Source: SZUA-451 sp034721895 (GTDB lineage Bacteria; Campylobacterota; Campylobacteria; Campylobacterales; Sulfurovaceae). From it: DNA of 64,000 bases. Where the stretch lies: the NCBI GenBank assembly GCA_034721895.1, contig JAYEND010000041.1:1-64000 (forward strand). The letters are read 5' to 3'. Positions 51,545 through 61,715 of this stretch are shown here, piece after piece. The notes beneath the pieces were generated by a model. It searched no databases, was not told the origin of the DNA, and saw nothing but the letters and a program-made list of their open reading frames with translations. The translations under genes and the position numbers were made by a program. How positions within the stretch are numbered: position 1 is the stretch's first letter; every line of letters begins with the position of its first letter.

Positions 51545-52600
51545 TATATCATCTGCCTCTTTGACATAAGAGCCTAAAAATTTGATCGACTCATTGTGTT
51601 TGGCAAAGATCTTTTGAATCTTCCCGTCCTCTCTGTGCCCGTTAAACTCCAGAAAGAAGGTAGAGACACCTTCAACGATGTGCGACTTGATCTTTGTCAA
51701 ATTGATCTTTGCCTCTTCAAAATCGTTCAGGAATTCCACAAGAGCTCCCGGCGTATTGGGCAACTGAACCAATATAGTGGTCTTATCATTTCCGCTTGGA
51801 GCATTTTCAAAGTCACTGACAATAAAAAATCTTGTTTTGTTGCCACCGTCATCTTCAATATTTTCAAAAAGGATCGGCAGATTATACATCGTCGCTGCGA
51901 CACTGGCACATATAGCCGCACTATTGGGTGTCTTCCCTGCCAGTTTTGCAGCTTTGGCAGTTGACTCAACGGGAATCTGTTCTACCTCATCCAGACCAAA
52001 ATCTTCCAAAAATTTACTGCATTGCCCAAAAGCGATATCTTTCGAATAGATCCTGGTGATTGCACTCAGATCATCACAGGTACTGGCGAGCACATGGTGG
52101 ATCTCCACTACGACTTCCGCAATAATCTTCAAATTGTATTGACTCAGGCAATTGATGGTATCACTCACAATGCCATTTGAACTGTTTTCGATCGGTATCA
52201 CACCGAACTTGGCTTTGCCTCTGTCAACTTCACGAAAGACCCCCTTGATCGATCCGATCGGAAGATAGGCACTCATGGCCCCAAAACGGCTCTCTGCTGC
52301 CTGATGGGTGAAACTTGCTTCAGGTCCAAGATAGGCTATGCGTTCCGGCCGTTCCAGATTTCTGGCAACGGCAAAGAGTTCAAGAAAAAGTGCATCGATG
52401 GCTACCCCGGTCAACCTCCCGAAATTTTGCTCTTTAAGCCGGTTGAGGATTGCCTGCTCGCGCTCCGGACGATAGATCGGAGCACCTGTCGTATTCTTGA
52501 GCTCGCCTACCTGATGGACATATTCCATACGCTCATTGAGAAGTTTCAACAGCGTATCATCGATTCTGTCAATATTTACTCTTAACTCATCCAATGTCAT
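51542..52600 (-). CDS. pheA: Chorismate mutase / prephenate dehydratase (P-protein)
   Basis: 352-residue bifunctional enzyme of phenylalanine synthesis: chorismate mutase (about 1-85, with RIDDTLLKLLNERMEYVHQV), prephenate dehydratase (about 90-265, AYLGPEASFTHQAA, ENSSNGIV and TRFFIV) and a C-terminal ACT regulatory domain (about 275-350) likely to bind phenylalanine. The start at ATG 52600 has AAGGA before it; the longer frame would run back towards lysA. Confidence 0.94.
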   Translation of the reverse strand: MTLDELRVNIDRIDDTLLKLLNERMEYVHQVGELKNTTGAPIYRPEREQAILNRLKEQNFGRLTGVAIDALFLELFAVARNLERPERIAYLGPEASFTHQAAESRFGAMSAYLPIGSIKGVFREVDRGKAKFGVIPIENSSNGIVSDTINCLSQYNLKIIAEVVVEIHHVLASTCDDLSAITRIYSKDIAFGQCSKFLEDFGLDEVEQIPVESTAKAAKLAGKTPNSAAICASVAATMYNLPILFENIEDDGGNKTRFFIVSDFENAPSGNDKTTILVQLPNTPGALVEFLNDFEEAKINLTKIKSHIVEGVSTFFLEFNGHREDGKIQKIFAKHNESIKFLGSYVKEADDI

Positions 52601-52613
52601 GATATATCCTTTA

Positions 52614-53834
52614 TTATCCCTGCCAGCTGCTATCACAGGCCCGTTCCAGCCGTACCTGATCCTCAAAACTCTCTCTTTTTCGAATACAGTGATCCTCCCC
52701 GTTCAGGAGAGCAACCTCTGCAGAACGACCACGGGTGTTGTAGTTGCTCGCCATTGTGAAGCCATAAGCACCGGCGCTGTGGATCACCAACAGATCATTG
52801 TGTGCCAAAGATGGCAATGAAATATTTTTTCCAAAAAAATCACTGCTTTCGCAGATCGGCCCGACCACATCGGCAGGTGTTGTTTCAGCACTCTCTTTGA
52901 GTGCCTCAATCCTGTGATAAGCGCTGTAGAGACTTGGGCGGATCAAATCATTCATTGCTCCATCGACGATCACAAAACGCTTACCGCCATTCTCCTTCTC
53001 GTAGAGTACTTTGGTTACAAAAAACCCTGCATTTGCCAACATATAGCGGCCGGGCTCACAGACTAACGTGAGGTCCAACCCTTTCGTAGCCTCAAATATC
53101 ACATCGGCATATGCCTGAGGACGGATCGTCTCTTCATCATCATAGACCACACCCAATCCGCCACCGACATCAAAAAATTTGATATCGATATCGATCGCAT
53201 GAAGACTGCGGACCAGATCCGCAACAATCACACAAGCCTCTCTGATCGGATCAAGCTCTGTCAACTGAGATCCGATATGGAAATGAATTCCAATCGGATT
53301 CAGAAACTCAGATTTTTTGGCATAGATATACATCCGTTTGGCCATATCGATCTCTACCCCGAACTTGTTCTCATGGAGCCCTGTTGAAATATAGGGATGG
53401 GTTTTCGGATCGATATTGGGGTTGACACGGATCGAGATACGTGCCTCTTTTCCCAATGCTTTGGCTACAAGCTCCACCCGCTTCATTTCAGCTTCACTCT
53501 CGAGATTGAGCATCAGGATCTCTTTCTCCAGTGCTTCCTGGATCTCTTCATCCCTCTTCCCGACACCTGAAAAGATGATTTTATATCGATCTACACCTGC
53601 AGTCAGTGCCCGATTGACTTCACCGATACTCACACAGTCTGCACCGGCACCCATCTTTGCCATATGACGGATCACCGCAAGATTGGAGTTTGCTTTTACA
53701 GCATAGGAAATCAGGGACTTATGCCCTTCAAATGCTTCCTTTAGATGCGTATAACGCCCTGTAATATAATCAAAATCATAAAGATAGAGTGGTGTATCAT
53801 ACTTTTGGGCCAAGAATTTAAAATCAATATTCAT
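52614..53834 (-). CDS. lysA: Diaminopimelate decarboxylase LysA
   Basis: PLP enzyme for the last step of lysine synthesis. The 406-residue protein has the PLP lysine in ISYAVKANSNLAV (about 47), HFHIGSQLTE, EPGRYMLANAG and the active-site loop CESSDFFGKN, then YGFTMASNYNTRGR. The lysA-pheA-hisC order is conserved in Campylobacter. Confidence 0.96.
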   Translation of the reverse strand: MNIDFKFLAQKYDTPLYLYDFDYITGRYTHLKEAFEGHKSLISYAVKANSNLAVIRHMAKMGAGADCVSIGEVNRALTAGVDRYKIIFSGVGKRDEEIQEALEKEILMLNLESEAEMKRVELVAKALGKEARISIRVNPNIDPKTHPYISTGLHENKFGVEIDMAKRMYIYAKKSEFLNPIGIHFHIGSQLTELDPIREACVIVADLVRSLHAIDIDIKFFDVGGGLGVVYDDEETIRPQAYADVIFEATKGLDLTLVCEPGRYMLANAGFFVTKVLYEKENGGKRFVIVDGAMNDLIRPSLYSAYHRIEALKESAETTPADVVGPICESSDFFGKNISLPSLAHNDLLVIHSAGAYGFTMASNYNTRGRSAEVALLNGEDHCIRKRESFEDQVRLERACDSSWQG

Positions 53835-53909
53835 ACACTTTTTTCCTGCTATTTGCTATTTTAAGGTGATTTTATCCAAATATTGCATCAATTTTGGTTA
53901 GAGTTTTGG

Positions 53910-54989
53910 TTATAGTGTCTCTTGTCCTCTGAAATAGACACGAAGCGCATAGATCCAGAGAAGCATAATCGGAAGCAGCATAGCGATCTCTGGGAGTAGT
54001 ACGCCGTTGTGTCCCATCTGGTTGAGGGCAAAGAGCAGACCCCAAAGCAGAAAAGTCGTACCCAGGGAAAATGCCAGTACCAGTGGAAGATTCATATATC
54101 TTGCATGGAAAGGAATTTTGAAGAAAAGGATCAGCAGCAAAGCAATAGAAAAAAGCGGGAATACTACTTTGTAATAGAGTGTTGATCTTAGTTTTTTTGT
54201 ATTGAGATTCTGCTTCTCCAGAAGTTTCCAAGCTTGGTAAGCATCGATAATACTCAATGCTTTTCCTTCATAAATAGCCTCGATCATTTTCGGTTTGTAG
54301 CCGATGAGTGTCGTCAGACTCGCTCTCTTCTCAGTGATATATTTTTTCAGGCCATTTCCATCATAAACCAGTTTTTTAACGATAATATCCTTTGCTTCCC
54401 AATCTTCTCCATCAAAACCCGCCTCTTTGGCATGAATAGTATAGAGCAAATCATTGCCTGATAATTTAAAGAGTGTGATATTCTTCATCTCTTTTTTAAC
54501 AGGATCCAGCTTCTTTGCATAGACAAAATCTCCTTTATAGATAAAAAAGAGATCATTTACGGCATAGGCATTGATACCCTGATCCAGCATCGCTTTGGCT
54601 TTGTCTTTGGCATAAGAAAACTCTGTGGTATGCAAAGCGATAAACAGCAGATAAACCAGTAAAGCAACTGTAAGAAAAGGCAGAAAGAGGTACCGTTTCG
54701 TATAACCGAAACTGTGTAGAGCCACCATATTACTGCTTTTGATCAGCGATACTTTGGTCATGATACCCGCAAAGACTATGGCGAGAGGATAGAGCAGTGC
54801 CAGAGCCTCTTCCCACATATAGAAGAGATAGAGGATTTTGTAGTTAGATGAGAGTTCAAGCTGTTGTGAATGCTGAAAATAGTCTATCATTGCAAACGTA
54901 ATAGAAAGTCCCATCAGCAAAGCAGAAAGATTGATCAGATAGTGTTTAGCCAGATAAGTGAAATTAAGTTTTGGATTAAGCAGACTCAT
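53910..54989 (-). CDS. lptG: LptF/LptG-family LPS export permease
   Basis: 359-residue inner-membrane protein with six spans (three before and three after a periplasmic beta-domain at about 125-275), the YjgP/YjgQ fold. It is part of the ABC machine that moves LPS to LptE/LptD. LptG is likely rather than LptF from its place after pth. It overlaps pth by 4 nt. Confidence 0.85.
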   Translation of the reverse strand: MSLLNPKLNFTYLAKHYLINLSALLMGLSITFAMIDYFQHSQQLELSSNYKILYLFYMWEEALALLYPLAIVFAGIMTKVSLIKSSNMVALHSFGYTKRYLFLPFLTVALLVYLLFIALHTTEFSYAKDKAKAMLDQGINAYAVNDLFFIYKGDFVYAKKLDPVKKEMKNITLFKLSGNDLLYTIHAKEAGFDGEDWEAKDIIVKKLVYDGNGLKKYITEKRASLTTLIGYKPKMIEAIYEGKALSIIDAYQAWKLLEKQNLNTKKLRSTLYYKVVFPLFSIALLLILFFKIPFHARYMNLPLVLAFSLGTTFLLWGLLFALNQMGHNGVLLPEIAMLLPIMLLWIYALRVYFRGQETL

Positions 54990-55558
54990 AGTGTGAAGTT
55001 CTCAATATTTTTGAGGCTGTATTTCGATTTGATCTGCTCCAGCGGTTCGTGAGGGATTAATTGGCATGCCTTGGCCACATGATCAATCCATCTATCCAGA
55101 TTTTGCCTCTCTTCCAGAGTAAAATCATGCAGTACATAGTCTGATACTTGTGACTTATATGCCGGTTTTCCGATTCCCATCCGTACACGTATATACTCTT
55201 TTCCGATCATACTATCGATCGATTTAAGACCATTATGGCCACCGCTCCCTCCACCCTTTTTAAAACGTACCGAACCAAATGGCAGATCAAGATCATCATG
55301 AATCACGATAACATTGTCAAGCTCTATCTTATAGAAATGCTGTACAGTCTGAACACTTTTTCCTGATAGATTCATATAAGTTGCAGGTTTTAAAAAAAGT
55401 AGTTGATTGGCTTTGTAGAGATCACCATGAAAAGAACTTTTGGAGATATCTCGGGCTCCGTAGTGCTCAACAAGTCTGTCGATTACCTGGAACCCGATAT
55501 TGTGACGATTATTTTCGTAACTGGTACCAGGGTTACCCAGACCAACGAAAAGTGTCAT
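54986..55558 (-). CDS. pth: Peptidyl-tRNA hydrolase
   Basis: Releases peptides from peptidyl-tRNA dropped by ribosomes. The 190-residue enzyme opens with LFVGLGNPGTSYENNRHNIGF (catalytic His in RHNIG) and carries DDLDLPFGSVRFKKGGGSGGHNGLKS (catalytic Asp near the first residues). The start shares a base with the rplY stop (TAATG). Confidence 0.95.
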   Translation of the reverse strand: MTLFVGLGNPGTSYENNRHNIGFQVIDRLVEHYGARDISKSSFHGDLYKANQLLFLKPATYMNLSGKSVQTVQHFYKIELDNVIVIHDDLDLPFGSVRFKKGGGSGGHNGLKSIDSMIGKEYIRVRMGIGKPAYKSQVSDYVLHDFTLEERQNLDRWIDHVAKACQLIPHEPLEQIKSKYSLKNIENFTL

Positions 55559-56094
55559 TATTTTGCTTTGATCACACCACAGATAGCAACATCACCTCTA
55601 TCCATCATTTTGACATTTGCAGGTACTTCGATATCTCTAACCAAAATAGATTCATCTCTGTCAAGATCACTTACGTCAAGCGTAAAGCTGTTAGGCATAT
55701 CTTCGATTGCCCCTCTGACTTTCAATCTTTTCTTGGACATGATCAAAACACCCTTGTTCTTCAAACCTTTCGGTATACCTGCTGTTTTGACAGGAACGAG
55801 GAAGTTTGTGACCTGGCCCGGTACTGCTACTCTAAGATCAACATGGAGGATGTCCCCGTTAACCGGGTGTAGTTGATACTCCTGAGCAACCACATTCAAC
55901 TCTTTGTCTCCCACTTTGATAGGGAAAGCAAATGTCTCCTTGTTTCTTACTGCTCTGATATACTCACCGCGCTTAAATGCTGCATGGATGTTTTCAACAC
56001 CATTTGCATAGATATTTGCGATTAGATAACCATCTCTTTTAAGCTGCTTTGCATTGCTTTTTCCGATACTCTCTCTAATGATACCTTCTAACAT
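55558..56094 (-). CDS. rplY: 50S ribosomal protein L25/Ctc
   Basis: 178-residue two-domain protein that binds 5S rRNA: an L25 core (about 1-90, with GNVAKQLKR-like basic region near the start) and the CTC-type C-terminal beta domain. The rplY-pth pair is conserved in this phylum and beyond. A TATAAT lies at 56124-56129. Confidence 0.93.
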   Translation of the reverse strand: MLEGIIRESIGKSNAKQLKRDGYLIANIYANGVENIHAAFKRGEYIRAVRNKETFAFPIKVGDKELNVVAQEYQLHPVNGDILHVDLRVAVPGQVTNFLVPVKTAGIPKGLKNKGVLIMSKKRLKVRGAIEDMPNSFTLDVSDLDRDESILVRDIEVPANVKMMDRGDVAICGVIKAK

Positions 56095-56123
56095 TGTCTG
56101 TCCTTTTTATAAAATAGGAGGGG

Positions 56124-56129
56124 ATTATA
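56124..56129 (-). promoter_or_regulatory. -10 box for rplY
   Basis: The minus strand reads GATATAATCC, 30 nt before the rplY ATG. It suggests the rplY-pth-lptG group starts its own transcript. Confidence 0.5.
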
Positions 56130-56214
56130 TCTGAAAAGAGCTGAAAATTCTCTAAATGTCATTATGGGAGTAAAGACTTCAGTCTCGCCCCAAAAGACAT
56201 GCAAACCCTAAATG

Positions 56215-57354
56215 CTACTCCTCTTTGAAATCGAAGATATCCTCTTTCCCTTCTGATAGACTCTTCTCGTCCATCTTGATGGCACCTTTTCCGATACCCT
56301 GTAGTTTCAGCTTCATATCTGCCGGATTGGTTGCATTTGTCATAACCACTTCTTCAGTGATACGACGCTGCTCATAGAGATCGATCAGAGCCTGGTCAAA
56401 AGTCTGAGTCCCATAGATCTCCTTCCCCTCAAAGAGTGCATCTGGGATTTCATAGTCCCGCTTCTCCATGATCAACTGTTCGATTCTCGATGTCTTCTTA
56501 AGAATCTCTATGGCGGCAGTACGGCCGCCATCTTTGGTCTGCACCAGTCTTTGGGAAATGACTCCTTCCAAAACGGAAGCAAGGGAAGAACGGATACGGT
56601 TCTGCTCTGTCGCTGAGAACATACCGATAATTCTGTCAATAGTCTCTTTGGCATCCAGAGTGTGCAGTGTCGAGAATACGAGGTGGCCGGTATTGGCTGC
56701 ATGCACGGCGATATCGATCGTTTCAAGATCCCTCATCTCTCCTACCAGGATGATATCCGGATCTTCCCTCAGTGCTCCTCTCAGTGCATCGCTGAATGAA
56801 TTGCTGTCCTGCCCGATCGACCGTTGGTTAACCAGGCAGCCTTTGTCTTTATGGATAAATTCGATCGGATCCTCAATCGTTATGATATGTTTCTTTTCAC
56901 GGTTGTTGATTTTGTCAAGCATGGCTGCCAATGTCGTCGATTTACCACTCCCCGTTACACCCGTGACCAGAACAAGGCCGCGATGAAATTCTGTAAAATC
57001 ATTGATCGCCTCTGGCAGTCTAAGTTCTTCAATGGTAGGAATCTGAACAGGAATGATACGAAAAACAGCACTCAACCCATCCATCTGATAGAAAAAGTTG
57101 ACACGGAATCGGCTCTCTTCATCCAGCACGTAAGTAAAATCGAGAGACTTCTCTTTTTTCAGAGATGCTATACGCTCTGCACTGAGAATCTCTTCTGCAA
57201 GCATCTGCATCTCCTCTGCCGTCACATGTTCGTCCCCCAGAAGCTTCAAGCTTCCATGAACACGCAGTCGCACAATAGCTCCCGATTTCAAATGAAGGTC
57301 GCTCCCCCCATTCTTTTTCAAACTGTTTAAATATATTCTGAGTCTTTTTTCCAT
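56215..57354 (-). CDS. PilT-like retraction ATPase
   Basis: 379-residue secretion ATPase. It has an N-terminal PAS-like domain, Walker A GVTGSGKSTTLA (about 133-144), the Asp box and Walker B (REDPDIILVGEMRD), and the His box HTLDAKETIDRI, as in PilT/PilU. It may power type IV pilus retraction; no other pilus genes are in the window, so PilT against PilU is undecided. Confidence 0.88.
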   Translation of the reverse strand: MEKRLRIYLNSLKKNGGSDLHLKSGAIVRLRVHGSLKLLGDEHVTAEEMQMLAEEILSAERIASLKKEKSLDFTYVLDEESRFRVNFFYQMDGLSAVFRIIPVQIPTIEELRLPEAINDFTEFHRGLVLVTGVTGSGKSTTLAAMLDKINNREKKHIITIEDPIEFIHKDKGCLVNQRSIGQDSNSFSDALRGALREDPDIILVGEMRDLETIDIAVHAANTGHLVFSTLHTLDAKETIDRIIGMFSATEQNRIRSSLASVLEGVISQRLVQTKDGGRTAAIEILKKTSRIEQLIMEKRDYEIPDALFEGKEIYGTQTFDQALIDLYEQRRITEEVVMTNATNPADMKLKLQGIGKGAIKMDEKSLSEGKEDIFDFKEE

Positions 57355-57362
57355 TCTGTATC

Positions 57363-58358
57363 CTATTTAATGCTTTCAAGCATTTCATCGAAAGCCTGTT
57401 CAAAGGCGCCAAGACCCTCTTCCATCAATCTGTTATAGACTTCATCCATATCGATTCCTTTTGATGCAATCAGATCAAAATAAGCATCAATCTCATCCAT
57501 GGGGGTCGGAAGTTTGGGAACAGTCCCAGGCTCTTTTATATAGGATTCTATCGTAATCAAAGGCGCGGTATTGACCGAATGCGGAGCCAGCAGCTCCCGG
57601 ATATAGTAATCCTCCGGCAGGTTATCACCTTTCACTCCTGTGCTGGCAAAAAGAGTCCGAATACCGGGAGTGTGGTCATGCTCGATAATATTATAAATCC
57701 TGGCGGCATTAAGAATACCGGTCTGAGCTGTCTCTATACCCTTCTCTTCAAGAATGGGATCAAGCAGTCTGTCAAAGCGGCTGACAAACACAGAGAGTAC
57801 AGCCTCAACCCTCTCTCCTCCGCTGCTTTGGAACTCATCGAGCCCCTTTTTCATCGCTTTGAGACATTGTTTGGCCTGCTCAGGCGAAAAGATCAGCGTT
57901 GCGTTGACAGGGATCCCTGTACTGATCAGCGCATACATCGCCTCATATCCTGCTTCTGTAGCCGGTACTTTGATCATCACGTTAGGTTCATCAATTGCAG
58001 CAAATAGTCTTTGCGCCTCAGCGATAGTCCCTGCAGCATCATTTTTGAGAAAGGGGTCAACCTCCATACTGATATAACCATCTCTTCCTCTATCATAATA
58101 GGGTCGCAGTCTCTGTGCAGCCCCCTTGATATCTTCGATCGCCAGTGATTCATACTTCTCTTTGGGACTCTCGCCGTCCAGTTTTGCCAATTGTTCCTTA
58201 TAAGCCTCAGAGGTCGTAATTGCCGACGCAAAAATGGACGGGTTGCTTGTTGCACCATTGACGATACCTTTTTCCAGCAAAGGTTCAAATTTGTTTTTTA
58301 GAAAATCCCGTTCCACAAAATCAAGCCATAGGGAAAAACCCAAATCTCTGTTAACCAT
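57363..58358 (-). CDS. tal: Transaldolase
   Basis: Pentose-phosphate enzyme that moves a three-carbon unit through a Schiff base. The 331-residue protein has GATSNPSIFASAI, MIKVPATEAGYEA (catalytic Lys) and VNATLIFSPEQA. The ATG at 58358 follows GGGAG at about 7 nt, so the upstream part of the frame is excluded. It overlaps aat by 8 nt. Confidence 0.92.
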   Translation of the reverse strand: MVNRDLGFSLWLDFVERDFLKNKFEPLLEKGIVNGATSNPSIFASAITTSEAYKEQLAKLDGESPKEKYESLAIEDIKGAAQRLRPYYDRGRDGYISMEVDPFLKNDAAGTIAEAQRLFAAIDEPNVMIKVPATEAGYEAMYALISTGIPVNATLIFSPEQAKQCLKAMKKGLDEFQSSGGERVEAVLSVFVSRFDRLLDPILEEKGIETAQTGILNAARIYNIIEHDHTPGIRTLFASTGVKGDNLPEDYYIRELLAPHSVNTAPLITIESYIKEPGTVPKLPTPMDEIDAYFDLIASKGIDMDEVYNRLMEEGLGAFEQAFDEMLESIK

Positions 58359-59079
58359 TCTCATACTCCCAATTGAAATGTTGCCATAAGCCCAAATCAC
58401 TGGGCTTCCCCAAGCTCTCTTCCAATTCGTCCAAGAACCTGTCACGCGGTACGACAGTCGCCCCAAGACGCATGAGATGGTCATTGGTAATCTGGCAATC
58501 TATAAAATCATAGCCTTTCGCGCCTAAAACATCACTTAGCGCCTTAAATGCCACCTTGGAAGCATCGTGCACAAGAGAAAACATCGACTCCCCGAAGAAG
58601 GCTTTACCCATTGCGACCCCATACAATCCTCCGACAAGCTTCCCTTTATGATACACTTCAACACTATGAGCAAACCCCATTTCATGAAGCTCCATATAGG
58701 CTTGCTGCATTTCACTCACCAGCCAGGTGCCTTTTTGCCCTTCCCTGGGTACCGTTCCGCAATAGCGGATCACTTCGGAAAATCGCTGATCAAATGTCAC
58801 CGTAAAACCACCGTTCCTCAATACACGCCTGAAAGATTTACTGAGTTTGAAATCATTGGGGTAAAGCACCAGTCTTGGATCGGGTGACCACCAGAGAATC
58901 GGATCATCTGCGTTATACCAGGGGAATATGCCTCTTCGATACGCTGTCAGCAGACGATTGGGAGAGAGGTCTCCTCCGAAAGCCAGCAAGCCTTCTGTAG
59001 ATGCATAGCGAGGGTTGGGAAAGATCATATCCTTCCCCAGAGGTGCAATTGCATAACCTTCATCGAACATAGAGCCCAA
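58351..59079 (-). CDS. aat: Leucyl/phenylalanyl-tRNA-protein transferase
   Basis: Adds Leu or Phe to proteins with N-terminal Lys or Arg, marking them for ClpS-ClpAP. The 242-residue protein has GLLAFGGDLSPNRLLTAYRRGIFPWYN (split here) and FGESMFS, GYDFIDCQITNDHLMRLGA. The start is a TTG right after clpA, with AAGGGA at 6 nt. Sitting beside clpA and clpS it forms an N-end-rule cluster. Confidence 0.94.
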   Translation of the reverse strand: MGSMFDEGYAIAPLGKDMIFPNPRYASTEGLLAFGGDLSPNRLLTAYRRGIFPWYNADDPILWWSPDPRLVLYPNDFKLSKSFRRVLRNGGFTVTFDQRFSEVIRYCGTVPREGQKGTWLVSEMQQAYMELHEMGFAHSVEVYHKGKLVGGLYGVAMGKAFFGESMFSLVHDASKVAFKALSDVLGAKGYDFIDCQITNDHLMRLGATVVPRDRFLDELEESLGKPSDLGLWQHFNWEYENG

Positions 59080-59080
59080 T

Positions 59081-61267
59081 TTATTTCCCTTTAAATTTAA
59101 AGGTCAGTTCATCCTCTGAAAATCCAACTTTGACCGTACCGCCTTTTTGCAAAGAACCAAAGAGAATTTCATCTGTGAGCTTCTCTTTAATCATCTCATC
59201 AATGACACGGGCAATATGCCTCGCGCCATAGCGCTCATCGTATCCTTCTTTTGCCAAATACTCTTTGGCTTCTTTTGAGACTTTGATTTTGATCTTTTTA
59301 TCCGCCATTTGCTCGTTCAGTTTTTCAAGTTCACGATCAACGATCTCGATCAGCACATCAAGTGAAAGCGGATTGAAATTGATCGTTGCACTCAGACGGT
59401 TTCTAAACTCAGGAGCAAAGAAATTCTTAATTGCATTCTCCGTTTTGACACTATTATCTTTGGTGAAGCCCATAACATTGGCTTCTTTCGTTCCGATGTT
59501 GGATGTCATAATCAAAATCACATTTTTAAAATCACTCACCATGCCGTTATTATCAGTCAGTTTCGCACCATCCATCACCTGCAGCAGAATATTCATGATG
59601 TCGGGATGCGCCTTCTCAATCTCATCGAGCAGGAGTACAGTATGCGGATGTTTCTTGATCATCTCAGTCAGCAGTCCGCCCTGTTCAAATCCCACATATC
59701 CCGGAGGGGCACCTATCAATCGGCTGATAGAGTGCTTCTCCATATACTCACTCATATCGAGACGCTCGAAGTGAACATGCATCGTATCAGCAAGCTCTGT
59801 TGCCAATGCTGTTTTCCCCACTCCTGTCGGTCCGACAAATAGAAAACTTCCGATAGGACTGTTAGGTTTATTGAGTCCTGCATAAGAGCGCTTGATAGCA
59901 CGGGTAAGGGCATCGATCGCATGATCCTGCCCAATGATCTTCTCTTTGAGATCTTCGTCCAGCACCTGGAGCTTCGTCGTATCATCCGTGCCGACCACAG
60001 TAGAGGGGAGCTTCAGCATTTTAGAGACGCTCTCTTCGATATCTCTTGGTATGACCGTAATATCCTCTTTGCCCTGGAGCATGAAGTGCGCTCCCACCTC
60101 ATCAATGATATCCATCGCCTTATCCGGAAGAAAACGATCATGCAGATACTTCACCGAAAGATCGACAGCACGCTGCAGGGATTCATCACTGAAAGAGATA
60201 CTGTGGAAATCTTCATACTTGTGTTTGACCCCCTGCAGGATCATCATGGTATCTTCAATGCTTGGTTCATCTACATCTACTTTGGCAAAACGGCGCGACA
60301 GGGCTTTGTCTTTGTCAAAAAAGTTTCTATACTCTGCATAAGTCGTCGCACCGATACACTTGATATCCCCTCTTGCCAGTGCCGGCTTGAGGATATTGGC
60401 CGCATCCATACTGCCGCCGCTCGTACTCCCCGCACCGACCATCGTATGGATCTCATCGATAAACAGGATCGCTTTGTCAATCTCCTGCAACTCTTTAAGG
60501 ATCGCCTTGAGACGCTTCTCAAAATCACCACGATATTTGGTTCCAGCGATCAATGCTCCCATATCCAGTGCAAATATTTGCGAGCCCTTCAAAACATTCG
60601 GCACATCCTCTTCCGAAATCTGCAATGCCAAGCCCTCGGCAATCGCCGTTTTACCGACACCCGGCTCACCGACCAGCAATGGATTGTTCTTTTTCCTGCG
60701 ACAAAGTGTCTGCATCACACGTTCTATCTCATTTTCCCGCCCTATAACGGGGTCGATCTTTCCTTCTCTTGAGAGCTCCACCAATTCCTGGGTGAACTGC
60801 TCCAAAACAGTCTCCTGCTTCTCCTTCTTCTCTTTTTCGGGTGAAGTGGTCTGCTGATGTGAAATAGTCTCCAATACATCTACCCTATCAATTCCCGCTC
60901 TTTTCATCAGGTAGACGGCATAAGAGTGTTTTTGCAAAAAAGCTGCTGCCAGCATATCTCCAACCGTTGCTTCTGTCCGACCAGAACTGTGAATCTGCGT
61001 CATCATATCATTGATCGCACGTGAAAGCGCAACCGTCTCGAAGGGCTCCACCGCCTCACTGAGCGAGGGCATCGTTGCATTCATATGACTGATGATCCCT
61101 TTCGTCAGACTGCCGGGGTCCACATCAAGTGCCTGAAAGATCTCCCTCCCTTCATCGCTTTGCAGTATCGACCAGAACACATGCTCCAGTGTCAAATACT
61201 CATGTCTGTTCTCTTTGGCATAGCCAACTGATCTTTTAAATACATCATTCAATGCAATACTGATCAT
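59081..61267 (-). CDS. clpA: ATP-dependent Clp protease ATP-binding subunit ClpA
   Basis: AAA+ unfoldase that feeds proteins into ClpP. The 728-residue protein has an N-domain (about 1-145) and two AAA modules with Walker A GEPGVGKTAIA (about 200) and GPTGVGKTALATEL (about 470), Walker B FIDEIHTMVGAG and LLLDEIEKAH. It overlaps clpS by 1 nt. Confidence 0.96.
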   Translation of the reverse strand: MISIALNDVFKRSVGYAKENRHEYLTLEHVFWSILQSDEGREIFQALDVDPGSLTKGIISHMNATMPSLSEAVEPFETVALSRAINDMMTQIHSSGRTEATVGDMLAAAFLQKHSYAVYLMKRAGIDRVDVLETISHQQTTSPEKEKKEKQETVLEQFTQELVELSREGKIDPVIGRENEIERVMQTLCRRKKNNPLLVGEPGVGKTAIAEGLALQISEEDVPNVLKGSQIFALDMGALIAGTKYRGDFEKRLKAILKELQEIDKAILFIDEIHTMVGAGSTSGGSMDAANILKPALARGDIKCIGATTYAEYRNFFDKDKALSRRFAKVDVDEPSIEDTMMILQGVKHKYEDFHSISFSDESLQRAVDLSVKYLHDRFLPDKAMDIIDEVGAHFMLQGKEDITVIPRDIEESVSKMLKLPSTVVGTDDTTKLQVLDEDLKEKIIGQDHAIDALTRAIKRSYAGLNKPNSPIGSFLFVGPTGVGKTALATELADTMHVHFERLDMSEYMEKHSISRLIGAPPGYVGFEQGGLLTEMIKKHPHTVLLLDEIEKAHPDIMNILLQVMDGAKLTDNNGMVSDFKNVILIMTSNIGTKEANVMGFTKDNSVKTENAIKNFFAPEFRNRLSATINFNPLSLDVLIEIVDRELEKLNEQMADKKIKIKVSKEAKEYLAKEGYDERYGARHIARVIDEMIKEKLTDEILFGSLQKGGTVKVGFSEDELTFKFKGK

Positions 61268-61566
61268 TATTCATCCTTTTCTATCGTTGCAAGCAGAGGA
61301 AACTCATTTTGTTTGGCAAGCTTTTTTACCTGTTCTGCCTTGGTCTGTGCGATCTCATAGGTATAGACACCGCAGATCGCACTCCCTTTCTCATGGATTT
61401 TAAGCATGATCATTTCAGCTTCCTGTGTATTCTTGTGAAAAATCTTCATCAGGATATTCACAACAAAATCCATGCTGGTATAGTCATCGTTGTGCAGCAG
61501 CACCCGAAACATATCCGGTTCCTGAAGCTCCAGGTCAACTTCTACTTCCTCTCTTATTTTTGGCAA
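61267..61566 (-). CDS. clpS: ClpS adaptor protein
   Basis: Adaptor that delivers N-end-rule substrates to ClpA. The 99-residue product has the substrate-binding region FRVLLHNDDYTSMDFVV with the conserved NDD, and the HxKG-like IHEKGSAICGVY. It starts at a TTG (61566) with AAAGGA 6 nt before it. A TATAGT (61598-61603) could be its -10 box. Confidence 0.92.
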   Translation of the reverse strand: MPKIREEVEVDLELQEPDMFRVLLHNDDYTSMDFVVNILMKIFHKNTQEAEMIMLKIHEKGSAICGVYTYEIAQTKAEQVKKLAKQNEFPLLATIEKDE

Positions 61567-61597
61567 AATAATCCTTTATTCTCTCTACTTTTATGAT

Positions 61598-61692
61598 ACT
61601 ATATTAATTTATTGTTTACCGCTTCTCATTTATTTTAATTTGATTACATTAGTGACTTACTCACTTAATTACTTGCGGTAATACTATATTAT
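61598..61692. promoter_or_regulatory. Divergent promoter region for clpS and bioD
   Basis: The minus strand reads TATAGT at 61598-61603 (toward clpS) and the plus strand has TATATT/TATTAT at 61685-61692 (toward bioD). Both lie 20-35 nt before their start codons; neither has an obvious -35. Confidence 0.4.
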
Positions 61693-61715
61693 ACAGAAAT
61701 TTCAAGGATTTGCAA

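Noticed and set aside
53872..54231. A 119-codon frame overlapping the 3' end of lptG
   Set aside because: It lies out of frame within a gene that has a clear membrane topology, and extends past its stop without a start signal.
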